Under the pieces are notes generated by a model. The model saw nothing but the letters and a program-made list of their open reading frames with translations. It was not told the origin of the DNA and did no database searches. The position numbers and the translations under genes were made by a program. This document shows, in pieces, positions 51,541-60,363 of a stretch of 64,000 nt of DNA; position 1 is the first letter of the stretch; each line of letters starts with the position of its first letter. Origin of the DNA: Prevotella sp. (lineage in GTDB: Bacteria; Bacteroidota; Bacteroidia; Bacteroidales; Bacteroidaceae); assembly GCA_017548275.1 (NCBI GenBank), contig JAFZAH010000003.1, forward strand, positions 78,217 to 142,216, written 5' to 3'.

Positions 51541-51621
51541 GACTGGGAGTTATGGGAATTGCGGGAACAATGGGAGAAATGAGGACTATGATAAGATAAT
51601 AAAAATCTGAAATTCAATACA

Positions 51622-53097
51622 ATGAGAAAACTATTGACAATTTTGTTGCTGGGTATGACTTTGGCGACTCAGGCACAAGTGGAGAGGCCCAAATTGGTGG
51701 TAGGAATCGTGGTGGACCAGATGAGGTGGGACTATCTCTACTATTATTATGACGAATTTACAAATGGCGGTCTGAAACGGTTGGTCGATGAGGGTTATAA
51801 CTTCGACAACTGCATGATTAACTACATCCCGACGGTGACCGCCATTGGTCACTCGAGTGTTTATACGGGCTCGGTACCGTCATTGACAGGCATCGCAGGC
51901 AACAATTTCTATAAGGACGGGAAGGAGACATCAAGCGTTCGCGACAAAACAGTGGCTACCGTGGGGGCGCCCAACGGCAGTCCCGGTCAGCGTTCGCCGA
52001 TTAATCTGCAAGCCACGACCATCGGTGACCAGTTGAAGGTAGCCACCGATTTCAAGGCGAAAGTATTCGGTGTGGCGCTGAAAGACCGTGCCTCCATCTT
52101 GCCTGGCGGCCACTGCGCCGATGCGGCCTACTGGTGGGACGGCGACGCCGGTCACTATGTGACGAGCACCTACTACATGGACCGTCTGCCGCAATGGATG
52201 GAAGACTTTAACAAGACACACAAAACCGCCCCTAAATACGACATCAAGACATCGACCGAGGGTGTGACGATGACCTTCGCATTGGCAGAGGCCTTGTTGG
52301 AGAACGAGGATTTAGGTAAGGATGACATCACCGACCTGCTGGCCGTGAGCGTGTCCTCAACCGATGCCATCGGCCACGCTTTCAGCACACGCGGTCCGGA
52401 GAATCACGACGTCTATATGCAGTTGGACAAGGACATCGCCCATTTCTTCAACCTCTTGGACAAAAAGATAGGAAAAGGCAATTACCTCGTGTTCCTGACT
52501 GCGGACCACGGTGGTATGCACAACCCCAATTTCCTGAAAGCGCATAAGATGCCCGGCGGCGGATGGAATGGCGGTGAAGCCAAGAAACGCGTAAATGAGA
52601 CACTGGCTGCGAAATTCGGTGTTTTCAATCTGTTGAAAGACATCATGGACTGCCGTGTGTATCTGGACCATGAGGCTATCAAGACGCGGGGATTGGACAT
52701 CGACGCCGTGAAGGCTGAAGCGGTGAAAGTACTGAAGGAAGACCCAGAACTGGCGTATGTATCTGACTACGAACGTGTTTCAGAGTCGAGCATTCCCCCA
52801 TATATCAAAGAGCGTATCATCAACGGTTACCACCGCGAGCGCTCGGGTGACATCTTCGTGCAAGTAAAATCCGGACTGCTGAACTACGCCGTGAAAGACG
52901 ACTTCAAGGGTACGAGCCACGGTCAGTGGAACCCCTATGACTCACATATCCCGTTTGTATTGATGGGATGGCATGTGCCACACGGCAGCGACGCCAGCGA
53001 GGTGCATATTACCGACATTGCCGCCACAGTGTGCGCCATGCTTCACATCGAGCGCCCTGACTGTTGCATCGGAGAGGCGAGAAACATGGAACGTTGA
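51622..53097 (+). CDS. pafA: PafA-type alkaline phosphatase
   Basis: 491 residues. Signal peptide MRKLLTILLLGMTLATQAQ. The alkaline-phosphatase-superfamily metal site is visible: Asp32 (VVDQMRWDYL), the Thr nucleophile in PTVTAIGHSS (about residue 73), FLTADHGGMHNP and the final HGQWNPYDSHIPFVLMG. This fits the phosphate-irrepressible PafA group of Bacteroidota, which hydrolyses phosphomonoesters in the periplasm and is not tied to the Pho response. The last residues (NMER) are encoded by the beginning of an intergenic repeat, so the 3' end of the gene has been shaped by that element. Confidence 0.92.
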   Translation: MRKLLTILLLGMTLATQAQVERPKLVVGIVVDQMRWDYLYYYYDEFTNGGLKRLVDEGYNFDNCMINYIPTVTAIGHSSVYTGSVPSLTGIAGNNFYKDGKETSSVRDKTVATVGAPNGSPGQRSPINLQATTIGDQLKVATDFKAKVFGVALKDRASILPGGHCADAAYWWDGDAGHYVTSTYYMDRLPQWMEDFNKTHKTAPKYDIKTSTEGVTMTFALAEALLENEDLGKDDITDLLAVSVSSTDAIGHAFSTRGPENHDVYMQLDKDIAHFFNLLDKKIGKGNYLVFLTADHGGMHNPNFLKAHKMPGGGWNGGEAKKRVNETLAAKFGVFNLLKDIMDCRVYLDHEAIKTRGLDIDAVKAEAVKVLKEDPELAYVSDYERVSESSIPPYIKERIINGYHRERSGDIFVQVKSGLLNYAVKDDFKGTSHGQWNPYDSHIPFVLMGWHVPHGSDASEVHITDIAATVCAMLHIERPDCCIGEARNMER

Positions 53098-53171
53098 ACG
53101 TGGAAGGTTGAAGGTTATAAAATTATAAGGTTGGTAAGGTCATTAAAGACTTTAAGGACGTTAAGGACGGG
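53085..53171. repeat. Intergenic repeat: CATGGAA-like start, then five 9-bp units
   Basis: A short CATGGAACGTTGAACGTGG segment (53094 region) is followed by five exact-length 9-bp units AAGGNNNTT-like at 53127-53171 (AAGGTTGGT, AAGGTCATT, AAAGACTTT, AAGGACGTT, AAGGACGGG). Confidence 0.75.
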
Positions 53172-53201
53172 AGGAGTATTAACATTATAAATATTTTAGT
53201 T

Positions 53202-55025
53202 TTGCAAGCGATTATTTTAGCAGCCGGGATGGGTCGGCGATTGGGAGAATATACGAAAGACCAGACAAAATGTATGGTCGAGGTGAACGGTGAGCGGTTG
53301 ATAGACCGTATGCTCGGACAACTGTCGTCGCTCGGGTTATCGCGCGTGGTCATCGTGACAGGCTATTGCGGCGCATCGCTGCGAGCACACATTGGCACCC
53401 GCTATGACGACTGTCTGCGGATAGAATACGTAGATAACCCTCTCTATGAGACGACCAACAACATCTACTCGCTGGCACTGGCGAAAGAGCAGTTGCAAGA
53501 AGATGACACACTGTTGTTGGAGAGTGACCTGATTTTTGACGACAGCATCTTGCGCCTGCTAACAGACGCCCCCCACCCTAACCTCGCTTTGGTGGCGAAA
53601 TACGAGCGGTGGATGGACGGTACGATGGTGCGTATCGACGCGGAGAACAACATCGTGAACTTTGTGCCGAAAGCCGCCTTCCGTTTCAAAGACACCGCCC
53701 TCTATTATAAAACCGTCAACATCTACAAGTTCTCAAAGACTTTCTCGCAGACGAAATATGTGCCTTTTTTGGAGGCATACACGAAATCGGTAGGCAACAA
53801 CGAGTATTACGAGAATGTGCTGCGCATCCTCTCTTTTTTGGACAGCCACGACCTGAAAGCGCTGCCGCTGACCGATGAGAAATGGTATGAGATTGACGAC
53901 AAACAAGACTTAGACATCGCCGAGGCACTTTTTGCCGAAGAGAAAGACATCATCCGCAAGTATTACGGGCGCTTTGGTGGTTTCTGGCGTTTCCCGAAGA
54001 TGCTCGACTTCTGTTATCTGGTGAATCCCTTCTTCGGCGAATCGCGTATCATCGACGAGATGGAAGCGTTCTTCCGCACACTCATCGCGGAATACCCGTC
54101 GGGCATGAAGGTGAACACGCTGATAGCGAGCAAGTGCTGGGGCGTGAAGGAGGAGCATATCATCCCCGGCAACGGTGCTGCGGAACTGATTAAGGCGCTG
54201 ATGGAACTGCTGCCAGGAACATTGGGTGTGGTGCGACCTACATTTGAGGAATACCCTAACCGTCGCGACCCGAAGTCGCTCATCGCCTTTATCCCGACGC
54301 GACCAGACTACCGTTATACCGCACAAGACCTCATAGATTATTTCGGCAAGCACAGACCGGATAACCTGTTGCTCATCAATCCCGACAACCCCTCGGGCAA
54401 CTTCATCGCACGCGAAGAAGTACTACGGCTGGCCTCTTGGTGCGACCGCGAAGGCATCCGCCTGATTGTCGATGAGAGTTTTGTGGATTTCAGCAAAGGA
54501 TACCGCGACAATACGTTGCTGAACGACACCCTGTTGGAGGCTCATCCGCAGATGGTGGTGATGAAAAGCATCTCGAAGAGTTACGGCGTACCGGGCATCC
54601 GTCTGGGACTGCTCTGCTCAGCCGACGAACCGCTCATCAGCCGCATGAAGAAGATGGTGAGCATTTGGAACATCAACTCATTTGCCGAATATTTCATGCA
54701 GATATTCTCGAAATATGAGAAGGATTACCACCATGCCTGCGAACGTTTCCTCGCCGAGCGCGACGATTTCGAGAAACGGTTGCAACAAGTGCCCTTCCTG
54801 CATGTGATGCCCTCGCAAGCCAACTATTTCCTCTGTGAAGTGCTGCCCCCGATGACCGCGCGCCAACTGGTGCTGACAATGCTGAAACGGCATAATATCC
54901 TGATGCGCGACTGTTCAGACAAGACCGGTTTCGACGGCAAACAATACATCCGCATCGCCGTGCGCAATCATGAGGATAATGCAAGGTTGATTGAGGGGCT
55001 ATTGGAATTAGGCAATAAAATATAG
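53202..55025 (+). CDS. Fused nucleotidyltransferase (LicC-like) and class-I aminotransferase-like protein
   Basis: 607 residues from a TTG start (53202-53204), chosen because QAIILAAGMGRRLGEY begins exactly as in the nucleotidyltransferase family; the next ATG lies inside that motif. Residues 1-235 are a sugar-nucleotidyl/phosphocholine-cytidylyltransferase-like domain (TKCMVEVNGERLIDRMLGQL; LLLESDLIFDD). Residues about 245-607 are a PLP fold-type I aminotransferase/decarboxylase of the HisC/CobD kind (INPDNPSGNF, VDESFVDF, SKSYGVPGIRLGLL with the PLP Lys). The pair could make a CDP-activated amino-alcohol or similar head group. The substrates are unknown. A TAGTTTTG box overlaps the start codon. 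Confidence 0.85.
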   Translation: MQAIILAAGMGRRLGEYTKDQTKCMVEVNGERLIDRMLGQLSSLGLSRVVIVTGYCGASLRAHIGTRYDDCLRIEYVDNPLYETTNNIYSLALAKEQLQEDDTLLLESDLIFDDSILRLLTDAPHPNLALVAKYERWMDGTMVRIDAENNIVNFVPKAAFRFKDTALYYKTVNIYKFSKTFSQTKYVPFLEAYTKSVGNNEYYENVLRILSFLDSHDLKALPLTDEKWYEIDDKQDLDIAEALFAEEKDIIRKYYGRFGGFWRFPKMLDFCYLVNPFFGESRIIDEMEAFFRTLIAEYPSGMKVNTLIASKCWGVKEEHIIPGNGAAELIKALMELLPGTLGVVRPTFEEYPNRRDPKSLIAFIPTRPDYRYTAQDLIDYFGKHRPDNLLLINPDNPSGNFIAREEVLRLASWCDREGIRLIVDESFVDFSKGYRDNTLLNDTLLEAHPQMVVMKSISKSYGVPGIRLGLLCSADEPLISRMKKMVSIWNINSFAEYFMQIFSKYEKDYHHACERFLAERDDFEKRLQQVPFLHVMPSQANYFLCEVLPPMTARQLVLTMLKRHNILMRDCSDKTGFDGKQYIRIAVRNHEDNARLIEGLLELGNKI

Positions 55026-55059
55026 AATAATAAGAAGGATGCTTTTCCCTCTTAATTTT

Positions 55060-55482
55060 TTATTTGAATTTCTCAATGATTTGTCCTTCCGTATTGATGA
55101 TGGCATGGAGAACGGTGGGGAGTTTAGGATCGATGGTCCATGCCACGGTAGCGGTATCATTTTGAAACGGCCCTATATAGAACGTGTAAGGTGCCTCGAG
55201 TCTTCGCGCCACCTCAATGCCAGGCAGATCTTCTATTCGGGAGTAATCTATATCGGTGCGTTTAAAAAGATTGAACGCCCCTGAGGCATCCAGCACATCA
55301 TAGACCGTCTTGGTGCGGCTGTTCACCAAATAAAACTGCCTGTTGCCGGGGGCTTTATGTGTGAAGGCATACATACCATATCCTAAATGACGATAATAGA
55401 ACTCGCTCTCAAGCAATTTCTGTTGCATGAGAACGTCGTAAAATGTCTGTTGGTATATGCCTTGTTTGGTGATGAAGCCCAT
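55060..55482 (-). CDS. Hypothetical protein downstream of the FHA gene
   Basis: 140 residues, no signal peptide or membrane helix. Aromatic N-terminus (YQQTFYDVLMQQKLLESEFY), then a mixed alpha/beta part (NRQFYLVNSRTKTVYDVLDA) ending in YTFYIGPFQNDTATVAWTID and GQIIEKF. No family is recognised. It is the last gene of the minus-strand run after the FHA protein, 132 bp away, with repeat-rich sequence between. It converges on the fused transferase gene. Confidence 0.6.
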   Translation of the reverse strand: MGFITKQGIYQQTFYDVLMQQKLLESEFYYRHLGYGMYAFTHKAPGNRQFYLVNSRTKTVYDVLDASGAFNLFKRTDIDYSRIEDLPGIEVARRLEAPYTFYIGPFQNDTATVAWTIDPKLPTVLHAIINTEGQIIEKFK

Positions 55483-55489
55483 AGTAAAG

Positions 55490-55562
55490 AGGGGAGTTAA
55501 GAGGGGAAGTTATAAAAAAGAGGAGTTATGAAAGGGAGTTATGAGAGGCCATTACTGTAATA
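55490..55562. repeat. Degenerate GGGAGTTATGA-type intergenic repeat
   Basis: About six imperfect copies of GAGGGGAGTTA(A/T)GA occur between two minus-strand genes. Comparable wording lies at 51541-51585 (after the patatin gene) and 57902-57955 (between the LytTR and GT2 genes). Confidence 0.55.
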
Positions 55563-55614
55563 AGGGGGATTATATATAGAAATTATGAGGGGGGTATTAC
55601 ACGGAGGGTGGTGG

Positions 55615-56316
55615 TCAGTATTTAATCATTTTGAATTTGATGACCGTGCCACCCATTTTGATGTCAGCCCCATGGGTGAGACGCACTACCCCACCCTTCG
55701 GCACAACGATGCCATTGACGAAGACGGGATTGGTGGCACGAAGTACTTTCAAACGATATTCATACCCCGCAGACGTGAGAGTGACCTTGATTTCCACCGA
55801 CCTGACACTCACCAGCGTGTCATCAATCCCGATGTCAGAAGAATGTTTTTTATCAACACGTCCGATGAGATTAACACCCTCATGCAGAAAAGCCTCCTGA
55901 CGTTTGCGCCAATGCCCCCATGAGAGTTTTGCAAGTGCGGGAGCGAGGGAAGGCTCATTCTCGGAAAGTTGCGAAGGCTGAGGAGAAACGTCTTGTAGAG
56001 CGTTTGGAGCATCAGGTGAAGGAGTGGAAAAAGACTCAGGCTGTGATGAAGGGCTTTGTTTGGAAATAATTGTTATATCTGACAGTTGTTCTGCAATAAA
56101 GGCCACGCGCGCATGACAGTAGCGACATTCTGCATTGAGGCGCCCCGGAACCATCGGTTTGACGATAACAGGTTTATTACACTGCGGACACAAAAAGCCT
56201 ACCGCCTGATTACAGACGGCATGCTCTTCGATGTAATAAGTGCCCTCTTTCTGTCGCACCTTTCCCAAGACGGGTATGCGGCGGGCATAAATCGTGTCAG
56301 ACTGTTCGTGGTCCAT
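55615..56316 (-). CDS. Zinc-ribbon and FHA-domain protein
   Basis: 233 residues, cytoplasmic. The N-terminal zinc ribbon has Cys43/46 (CPQC) and Cys64/67 (CRYC). A Ser/Pro/Gln-rich linker (about 85-130) follows. Residues 145-231 are an FHA domain: NLIGRVD (Gly152-Arg153), DTLVSVRSVEI (Ser170, Arg172), NPVFVNG (Asn201-Gly202) and a final GADIKMGGTVIKF strand. FHA domains bind phosphothreonine peptides; note Ser-Val-Arg-Ser in place of the usual SRxH, so binding may be altered. It starts 5 bp after the acidic membrane-tethered gene and so forms an operon with it. Confidence 0.88.
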   Translation of the reverse strand: MDHEQSDTIYARRIPVLGKVRQKEGTYYIEEHAVCNQAVGFLCPQCNKPVIVKPMVPGRLNAECRYCHARVAFIAEQLSDITIISKQSPSSQPESFSTPSPDAPNALQDVSPQPSQLSENEPSLAPALAKLSWGHWRKRQEAFLHEGVNLIGRVDKKHSSDIGIDDTLVSVRSVEIKVTLTSAGYEYRLKVLRATNPVFVNGIVVPKGGVVRLTHGADIKMGGTVIKFKMIKY

Positions 56317-56321
56317 TGTGT

Positions 56322-57395
56322 TTATTGCATAGCCATATCGGACAAATCATCCATACCGTCCATATCGGACGTGAAAGAAGATAAGTCGTCGGCATCCGTC
56401 TCGATGTCATTTACACCCAAGATGTCGGCAAGGTCGTCGAGCGCCTCATCGACAGCCTCTGCAAACTCATTGACAGCATCATCGACGACAGCAGACAGTT
56501 CGGTATTAATCTGGTCCAAGCCATCTTGCATCTCTTCCAGTCCTTGAAGCACATCAGCCTGGAGTTGCTCGTCCATACCTACGAAAGGGTCCTCTTGCTG
56601 CTCCGGTTCCATGGCCTCGATAATATCCATATCGCTGCCGTCCACCACTGCCATATCATCATTATACTCATGTCCGATAATCTGAATATCATCATCAGAC
56701 GAGATAAAGATGTCATCATTTATGTCGGAGGCATCAGCCAAGAGCGAACCTTCGGGAATGTTGTCCACCGCCATGCCGTTCTCATCGTAGATATTGTCAT
56801 AAATACCATCGCTGTTGACATCTACGACAAAATACTGCATATCGTCAGGAGTGTTGATAATCTGTATCTCATTGTCGAAATCGCTTTCAGGCAGATAATC
56901 CTCAGGATTGGCATTGATGGCGAGGATATGGTCACTCAACCCCTCAGGTTCGATGGCATCAAGAGAGACGTCCCCATCAGAAGAGTCTTCGGCGGGAGTG
57001 TTTTCAGCGAGGGTATTATCTGCAGTTTGGGCATCCCTGACAGTTTGAGCATCGGGCACCTCATGAGAGTCATTCGAAGCAAGAATCTCTTGGGGTTTTG
57101 AAGGAGTATCGGGTTTGTTGGCCAAATTGGGTTTATTTGGCTCATTGGGAGAATTGACCATATTAGAGTCATTGAACTCATTGGGCAATTCAGGCTCACT
57201 GGGTTCAGAGGGCTCAGTAGGTGTATCAAGTTCCTCGACTGGAGGCTCAGGTGAATTGACAGGTGTGTTTTGAGCCAGCAACTCCTCTTGTTGGTCTTCT
57301 CCACCCGGCATAAGGACAGCGGCACCTGCACCCATGGCCACAGCACCGGCAGCACTGCCGCCAACTATCAATTGTTTTTTCTTTTTCTCTTCCAT
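56322..57395 (-). CDS. Acidic membrane-tethered protein with an EF-loop-like motif
   Basis: 357 residues from the ATG at 57393-57395; the promoter at 57425 rules out an upstream start. The N-terminus KKKKQLIVGGSAAGAVAMGA is a short Gly/Ala helix, probably a membrane anchor. Residues 45-105 are a Pro/Asn/Glu-rich linker (PSEPSEPELPNEFNDSNMVN; PNEPNKPNLANKPD). Then comes a very acidic region with DVNSDGIYD at 192-200, an EF-hand/TSP3-like calcium loop, and a long amphipathic helix (about 276-325). No enzyme motif is seen. It is co-transcribed with the FHA gene and possibly provides its membrane tether or its ligand. Confidence 0.75.
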   Translation of the reverse strand: MEEKKKKQLIVGGSAAGAVAMGAGAAVLMPGGEDQQEELLAQNTPVNSPEPPVEELDTPTEPSEPSEPELPNEFNDSNMVNSPNEPNKPNLANKPDTPSKPQEILASNDSHEVPDAQTVRDAQTADNTLAENTPAEDSSDGDVSLDAIEPEGLSDHILAINANPEDYLPESDFDNEIQIINTPDDMQYFVVDVNSDGIYDNIYDENGMAVDNIPEGSLLADASDINDDIFISSDDDIQIIGHEYNDDMAVVDGSDMDIIEAMEPEQQEDPFVGMDEQLQADVLQGLEEMQDGLDQINTELSAVVDDAVNEFAEAVDEALDDLADILGVNDIETDADDLSSFTSDMDGMDDLSDMAMQ

Positions 57396-57424
57396 AATCC
57401 TTGTTGTTCTATCGTTTTCTTGTG

Positions 57425-57455
57425 CAAAGATAGCATGTGGAGTCACGAATTGCAA
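57425..57455 (-). promoter_or_regulatory. Promoter of the acidic-protein/FHA operon
   Basis: On the minus strand: TTG (57453-57455), a 20-bp spacer, and TATCTTTG (57425-57432). Confidence 0.75.
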
Positions 57456-57506
57456 GTCATTTGTGCTATCTTGTACGAACTGGCGGGATTTGTTGACGAA
57501 AGTGGC

Positions 57507-57899
57507 TTATTTGGATATATTTCGTGGTTGAGTAAGCACCGCCTTATATGCCCTGAGAAGGTTTTTCGGAACAGTCACTCTGATTTCGTTTGCGCGTTTC
57601 TCCTTACCGTCGAAGAGCACAGAACCGTCGGTAAGAATCAACTGCTGTCGGAGCACATCAATCCGTTCAAGGAACGTCTGGTTGATGATGAGGCTGCGCC
57701 CTATCCTGACGAACTGGCTCTCGGTAAGGTGCGAGTTTTGGATGAGTTCAAAGACCTTGGTGATGCCGAATGAGAGCATCACCTCACGTTGCGATATATA
57801 ATACAATGTGGAATAGTTGCCATTGGCTTTGACGAGCGCCACCTTCTCCAAGTCAATGGAGATGAGTTCGTCGCGGGAATTGAAAAGGACACGTCGCAT
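57507..57899 (-). CDS. Stand-alone LytTR DNA-binding protein
   Basis: 130 residues consisting almost only of a LytTR domain: LEKVALVKANGNYSTLYYIS, then SLIINQTFLERIDVLRQQLI with FVRIGRS before it (the usual recognition pattern). There is no receiver domain, so it is not a classical two-component regulator; such short LytTR proteins are often controlled by a partner membrane protein. It lies immediately upstream of the acidic-protein promoter and could regulate that operon. The final part (NLLRAYKAVLTQPRN) is helical. Confidence 0.88.
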   Translation of the reverse strand: MRRVLFNSRDELISIDLEKVALVKANGNYSTLYYISQREVMLSFGITKVFELIQNSHLTESQFVRIGRSLIINQTFLERIDVLRQQLILTDGSVLFDGKEKRANEIRVTVPKNLLRAYKAVLTQPRNISK

Positions 57900-57946
57900 A
57901 GTTAGGTTATGAAGTTTTAAGGTATAGAGGTCGAGAGATTACGAGG

Positions 57947-58993
57947 TTATGAAATGGGTAGTTGAGAGTAGCGTTTTTTGCCTTTGATGTAGTATTGCCA
58001 GAGGAGGGAGAAGGATGAGCGCGGGTCATTGGGAGGTGTCTGGCGGGATGCATCAGTGGCAGTGGCGAGAGCCTGTATGCGCTGACGATCATCGTCAAAA
58101 TCTTTGCGCCAACGTTTGAAAGCCTTTCTCGCGCGGTAAACGGCGCGGAAATCGCCCCAGTTGCGGTCGATGAGCAGCATTTTGTATGCAGCAAGATAAT
58201 CGAGCCACCATCTCCAACGCATGACATGACGCAGGTCACTCTGCGGCAGGTTTTTATAGAGCATGGTGAGGTTATTGCGGAAATTAAGGAATGTTTTCCG
58301 CGGATTGATTTTCGGCAGTGTACCTCCGCCGACATGATAAACACGGCTCTCGGGTACGCAATACAGGCTTCGTCCGGCAATGCGCAAACGCCAGCAGAGG
58401 TCAATCTCCTCGCAATGGGCGAAGAATCGGGCATCGAGTCCCCCTACTCTCCGGTAATCATCCGCGCGTATCACCATACATGCGCCAGTAGTCCACAACA
58501 CCTCGGCCGGTTGGTCATACTGCCCCTCGTCGTGCTCCACAGTCTGGAAAGCCCTGCCCCGACAGAACGGATACCCATAGCGGTCGAGGAATCCTCCCGC
58601 AGCCCCGGCATATTCGAATGAGGTACGGTCGTGCATGGCAAGCAATTTGGGTTGGCACCCTGCCGCCTCGGGATGGGTGTCCAACCATTGTATCAAAGGC
58701 TTGAGCCAGTGCACCGTCACCTCCACATCGGAATTGAGCAACACGAAATACTCCGCCTCAACTTGTTCCAACGCCCTGTTATAACCCTCAGCGAAACCGT
58801 AATTCTGGTCGAGAAGAATGATTTTCACCTCAGGGAAATCACGGCGCAGCATCTCAACAGACAGATCGGTGGAGGCATTGTCAGCCACATACACGACCGC
58901 CTCGTCGCAAGAATAACGCACGACGGAGTCGAGGTATGTGGCAAGCATCTTCTCACCATTCCAATTGAGGATGACTACTGCTACTTTATTCAT
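57947..58993 (-). CDS. Family 2 glycosyltransferase
   Basis: 348 residues. The GT-A/GT2 fold is clear: KVAVVILNWNGEKML at the start, ADNASTD, NYGFAEGYNRAL, the metal motif region LLNSDVEV (NSD), then TTGACMVIRADDYRRVGGLD, FFAHCEEIDLCWRLR and SRVYHVGGGT. Such rhamnosyl/hexosyl-transferase-like enzymes extend cell-surface glycans. The helical C-terminus (about 250-345) contains no clear membrane helices. Two unrelated genes flank it; the stop of mtaB upstream is 15 bp from this start, so they are probably co-transcribed. Confidence 0.93.
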   Translation of the reverse strand: MNKVAVVILNWNGEKMLATYLDSVVRYSCDEAVVYVADNASTDLSVEMLRRDFPEVKIILLDQNYGFAEGYNRALEQVEAEYFVLLNSDVEVTVHWLKPLIQWLDTHPEAAGCQPKLLAMHDRTSFEYAGAAGGFLDRYGYPFCRGRAFQTVEHDEGQYDQPAEVLWTTGACMVIRADDYRRVGGLDARFFAHCEEIDLCWRLRIAGRSLYCVPESRVYHVGGGTLPKINPRKTFLNFRNNLTMLYKNLPQSDLRHVMRWRWWLDYLAAYKMLLIDRNWGDFRAVYRARKAFKRWRKDFDDDRQRIQALATATDASRQTPPNDPRSSFSLLWQYYIKGKKRYSQLPIS

Positions 58994-59008
58994 TTATGGC
59001 TTATCGGG

Positions 59009-60358
59009 CTAATTGGCGGATATAATTGTGGCTTTGAGCGCGGTGCGGTCGTGATTGAAATCACCGAGACACACACGGAGCAATTGGTTGTCATATTCCT
59101 CGCGGGCATCAAAGGGAGGCAGTTCCACCCTGACATAATTGCGCGTGAACCCGTGCATGGCTTTACCTCGTGGCGCTTTCTCGAACAACACCTCCGCCTC
59201 CTGACCGATGTGGCGGCTATAAAAAGCCTCCGTCTTTTGGTCGGAGAGTTCGAGCAACCGTTGACTACGTGCTTTTTTATCCGCATCACTGACGATGTAC
59301 GGAATGCGCAGTGCCGCAGTGCCTGGACGTTCGGAATAGGGAAAGACATGCAGTTGGGTGACATCGAGACTGTCGAGGAAGCGGTAAGTCTCCTCAAAAC
59401 ACTCCGGCGTCTCGCCACGTGTACCGACCATCACATCCACACCGATGAAAGCATCGGGCATCGCTTCTTTAATGCGTTTGATTTTGTGTTCGAACAGGGC
59501 TGTATCGTAACGGCGGTGCATTAGACGGAGCACGGTGTCGGAACCGCTCTGCAACGGGATGTGGAAATGGGGCATGAAAGCACGACTATGTGCGCAATAG
59601 TCGATCAGTTCATCAGAGAGCAAATCGGGTTCGAGTGAACTGATGCGATAGCGGCTGATACCCTTCACGCCATCGAGCGCACGTACAAGATCGACGAACG
59701 ACTCACCGTTTTTCGAGCCGAAGTCGCCGATATTGACACCCGTGAGCACAATTTCGCGTCCACCTTCTTGGGCAGCCGTCTCCGCCTGTCTGAGCAACGA
59801 TTCAATTGACGGACTTCGGCTGAATCCCCGCGCATAAGGGATGGTACAATAAGTGCAGAAATAGTCACACCCGTCTTGAATCTTGAGGAAATAGCGGGTT
59901 CGGTTGCCTCTTGAGCAACTGGGTGCGAACGATGTGATTTCTTTTGTGCGTACAGTATGATGACGATGGAGCGCCTCCACAGATTTCTCCCCGCTCCACG
60001 CCTCGGAAAGATATTGGATGAGTTGCGCCTTCTCGTTGGAGCCGAGCACAAGGTCGACCCCCTCCAACTGACTGACCCGCTGCGGTTCCAACTGGGCATA
60101 GCATCCTGTGACGACCACGAACGCGCCGGGATGAGCCTTCACCATGCGGTTAATGGCCTGACGGCACTTATGGTCAGCCACAGCTGTCACGCTGCAAGTG
60201 TTGATAAGACAGATGTCGGCCTTCTCGCCTTTTGCGGCAGCTCTTACACCCAAGTCATGCAACATCTGCCCGAAGGTGGATGTCTCCGAGAAATTGAGTT
60301 TACAGCCGAGCGTGAAATAGGCTGCTGTTTTGCCTTGAAAAGCCGAAGTGTCAATCAT
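59009..60358 (-). CDS. mtaB: tRNA t6A37 methylthiotransferase
   Basis: 449 residues from the ATG at 60356-60358. The MTTase N-domain cysteines are Cys19 (TLGCKLN), Cys55 (NTCSVT) and Cys86 (VTGCYAQ). The radical-SAM cysteines are Cys164, Cys168 and Cys171 (GCDYFCTYC). A C-terminal TRAM domain (VRVELPPF) is recognisable. TLGCKLN and the C-x(35)-C spacing fit MtaB (t6A to ms2t6A) rather than MiaB or RimO. A promoter's -7 box lies 6 bp before this ATG, so transcription would begin at or next to the start codon. An upstream in-frame start 12 codons earlier is possible from the second promoter. Confidence 0.95.
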   Translation of the reverse strand: MIDTSAFQGKTAAYFTLGCKLNFSETSTFGQMLHDLGVRAAAKGEKADICLINTCSVTAVADHKCRQAINRMVKAHPGAFVVVTGCYAQLEPQRVSQLEGVDLVLGSNEKAQLIQYLSEAWSGEKSVEALHRHHTVRTKEITSFAPSCSRGNRTRYFLKIQDGCDYFCTYCTIPYARGFSRSPSIESLLRQAETAAQEGGREIVLTGVNIGDFGSKNGESFVDLVRALDGVKGISRYRISSLEPDLLSDELIDYCAHSRAFMPHFHIPLQSGSDTVLRLMHRRYDTALFEHKIKRIKEAMPDAFIGVDVMVGTRGETPECFEETYRFLDSLDVTQLHVFPYSERPGTAALRIPYIVSDADKKARSQRLLELSDQKTEAFYSRHIGQEAEVLFEKAPRGKAMHGFTRNYVRVELPPFDAREEYDNQLLRVCLGDFNHDRTALKATIISAN

Positions 60359-60363
60359 CGCTG

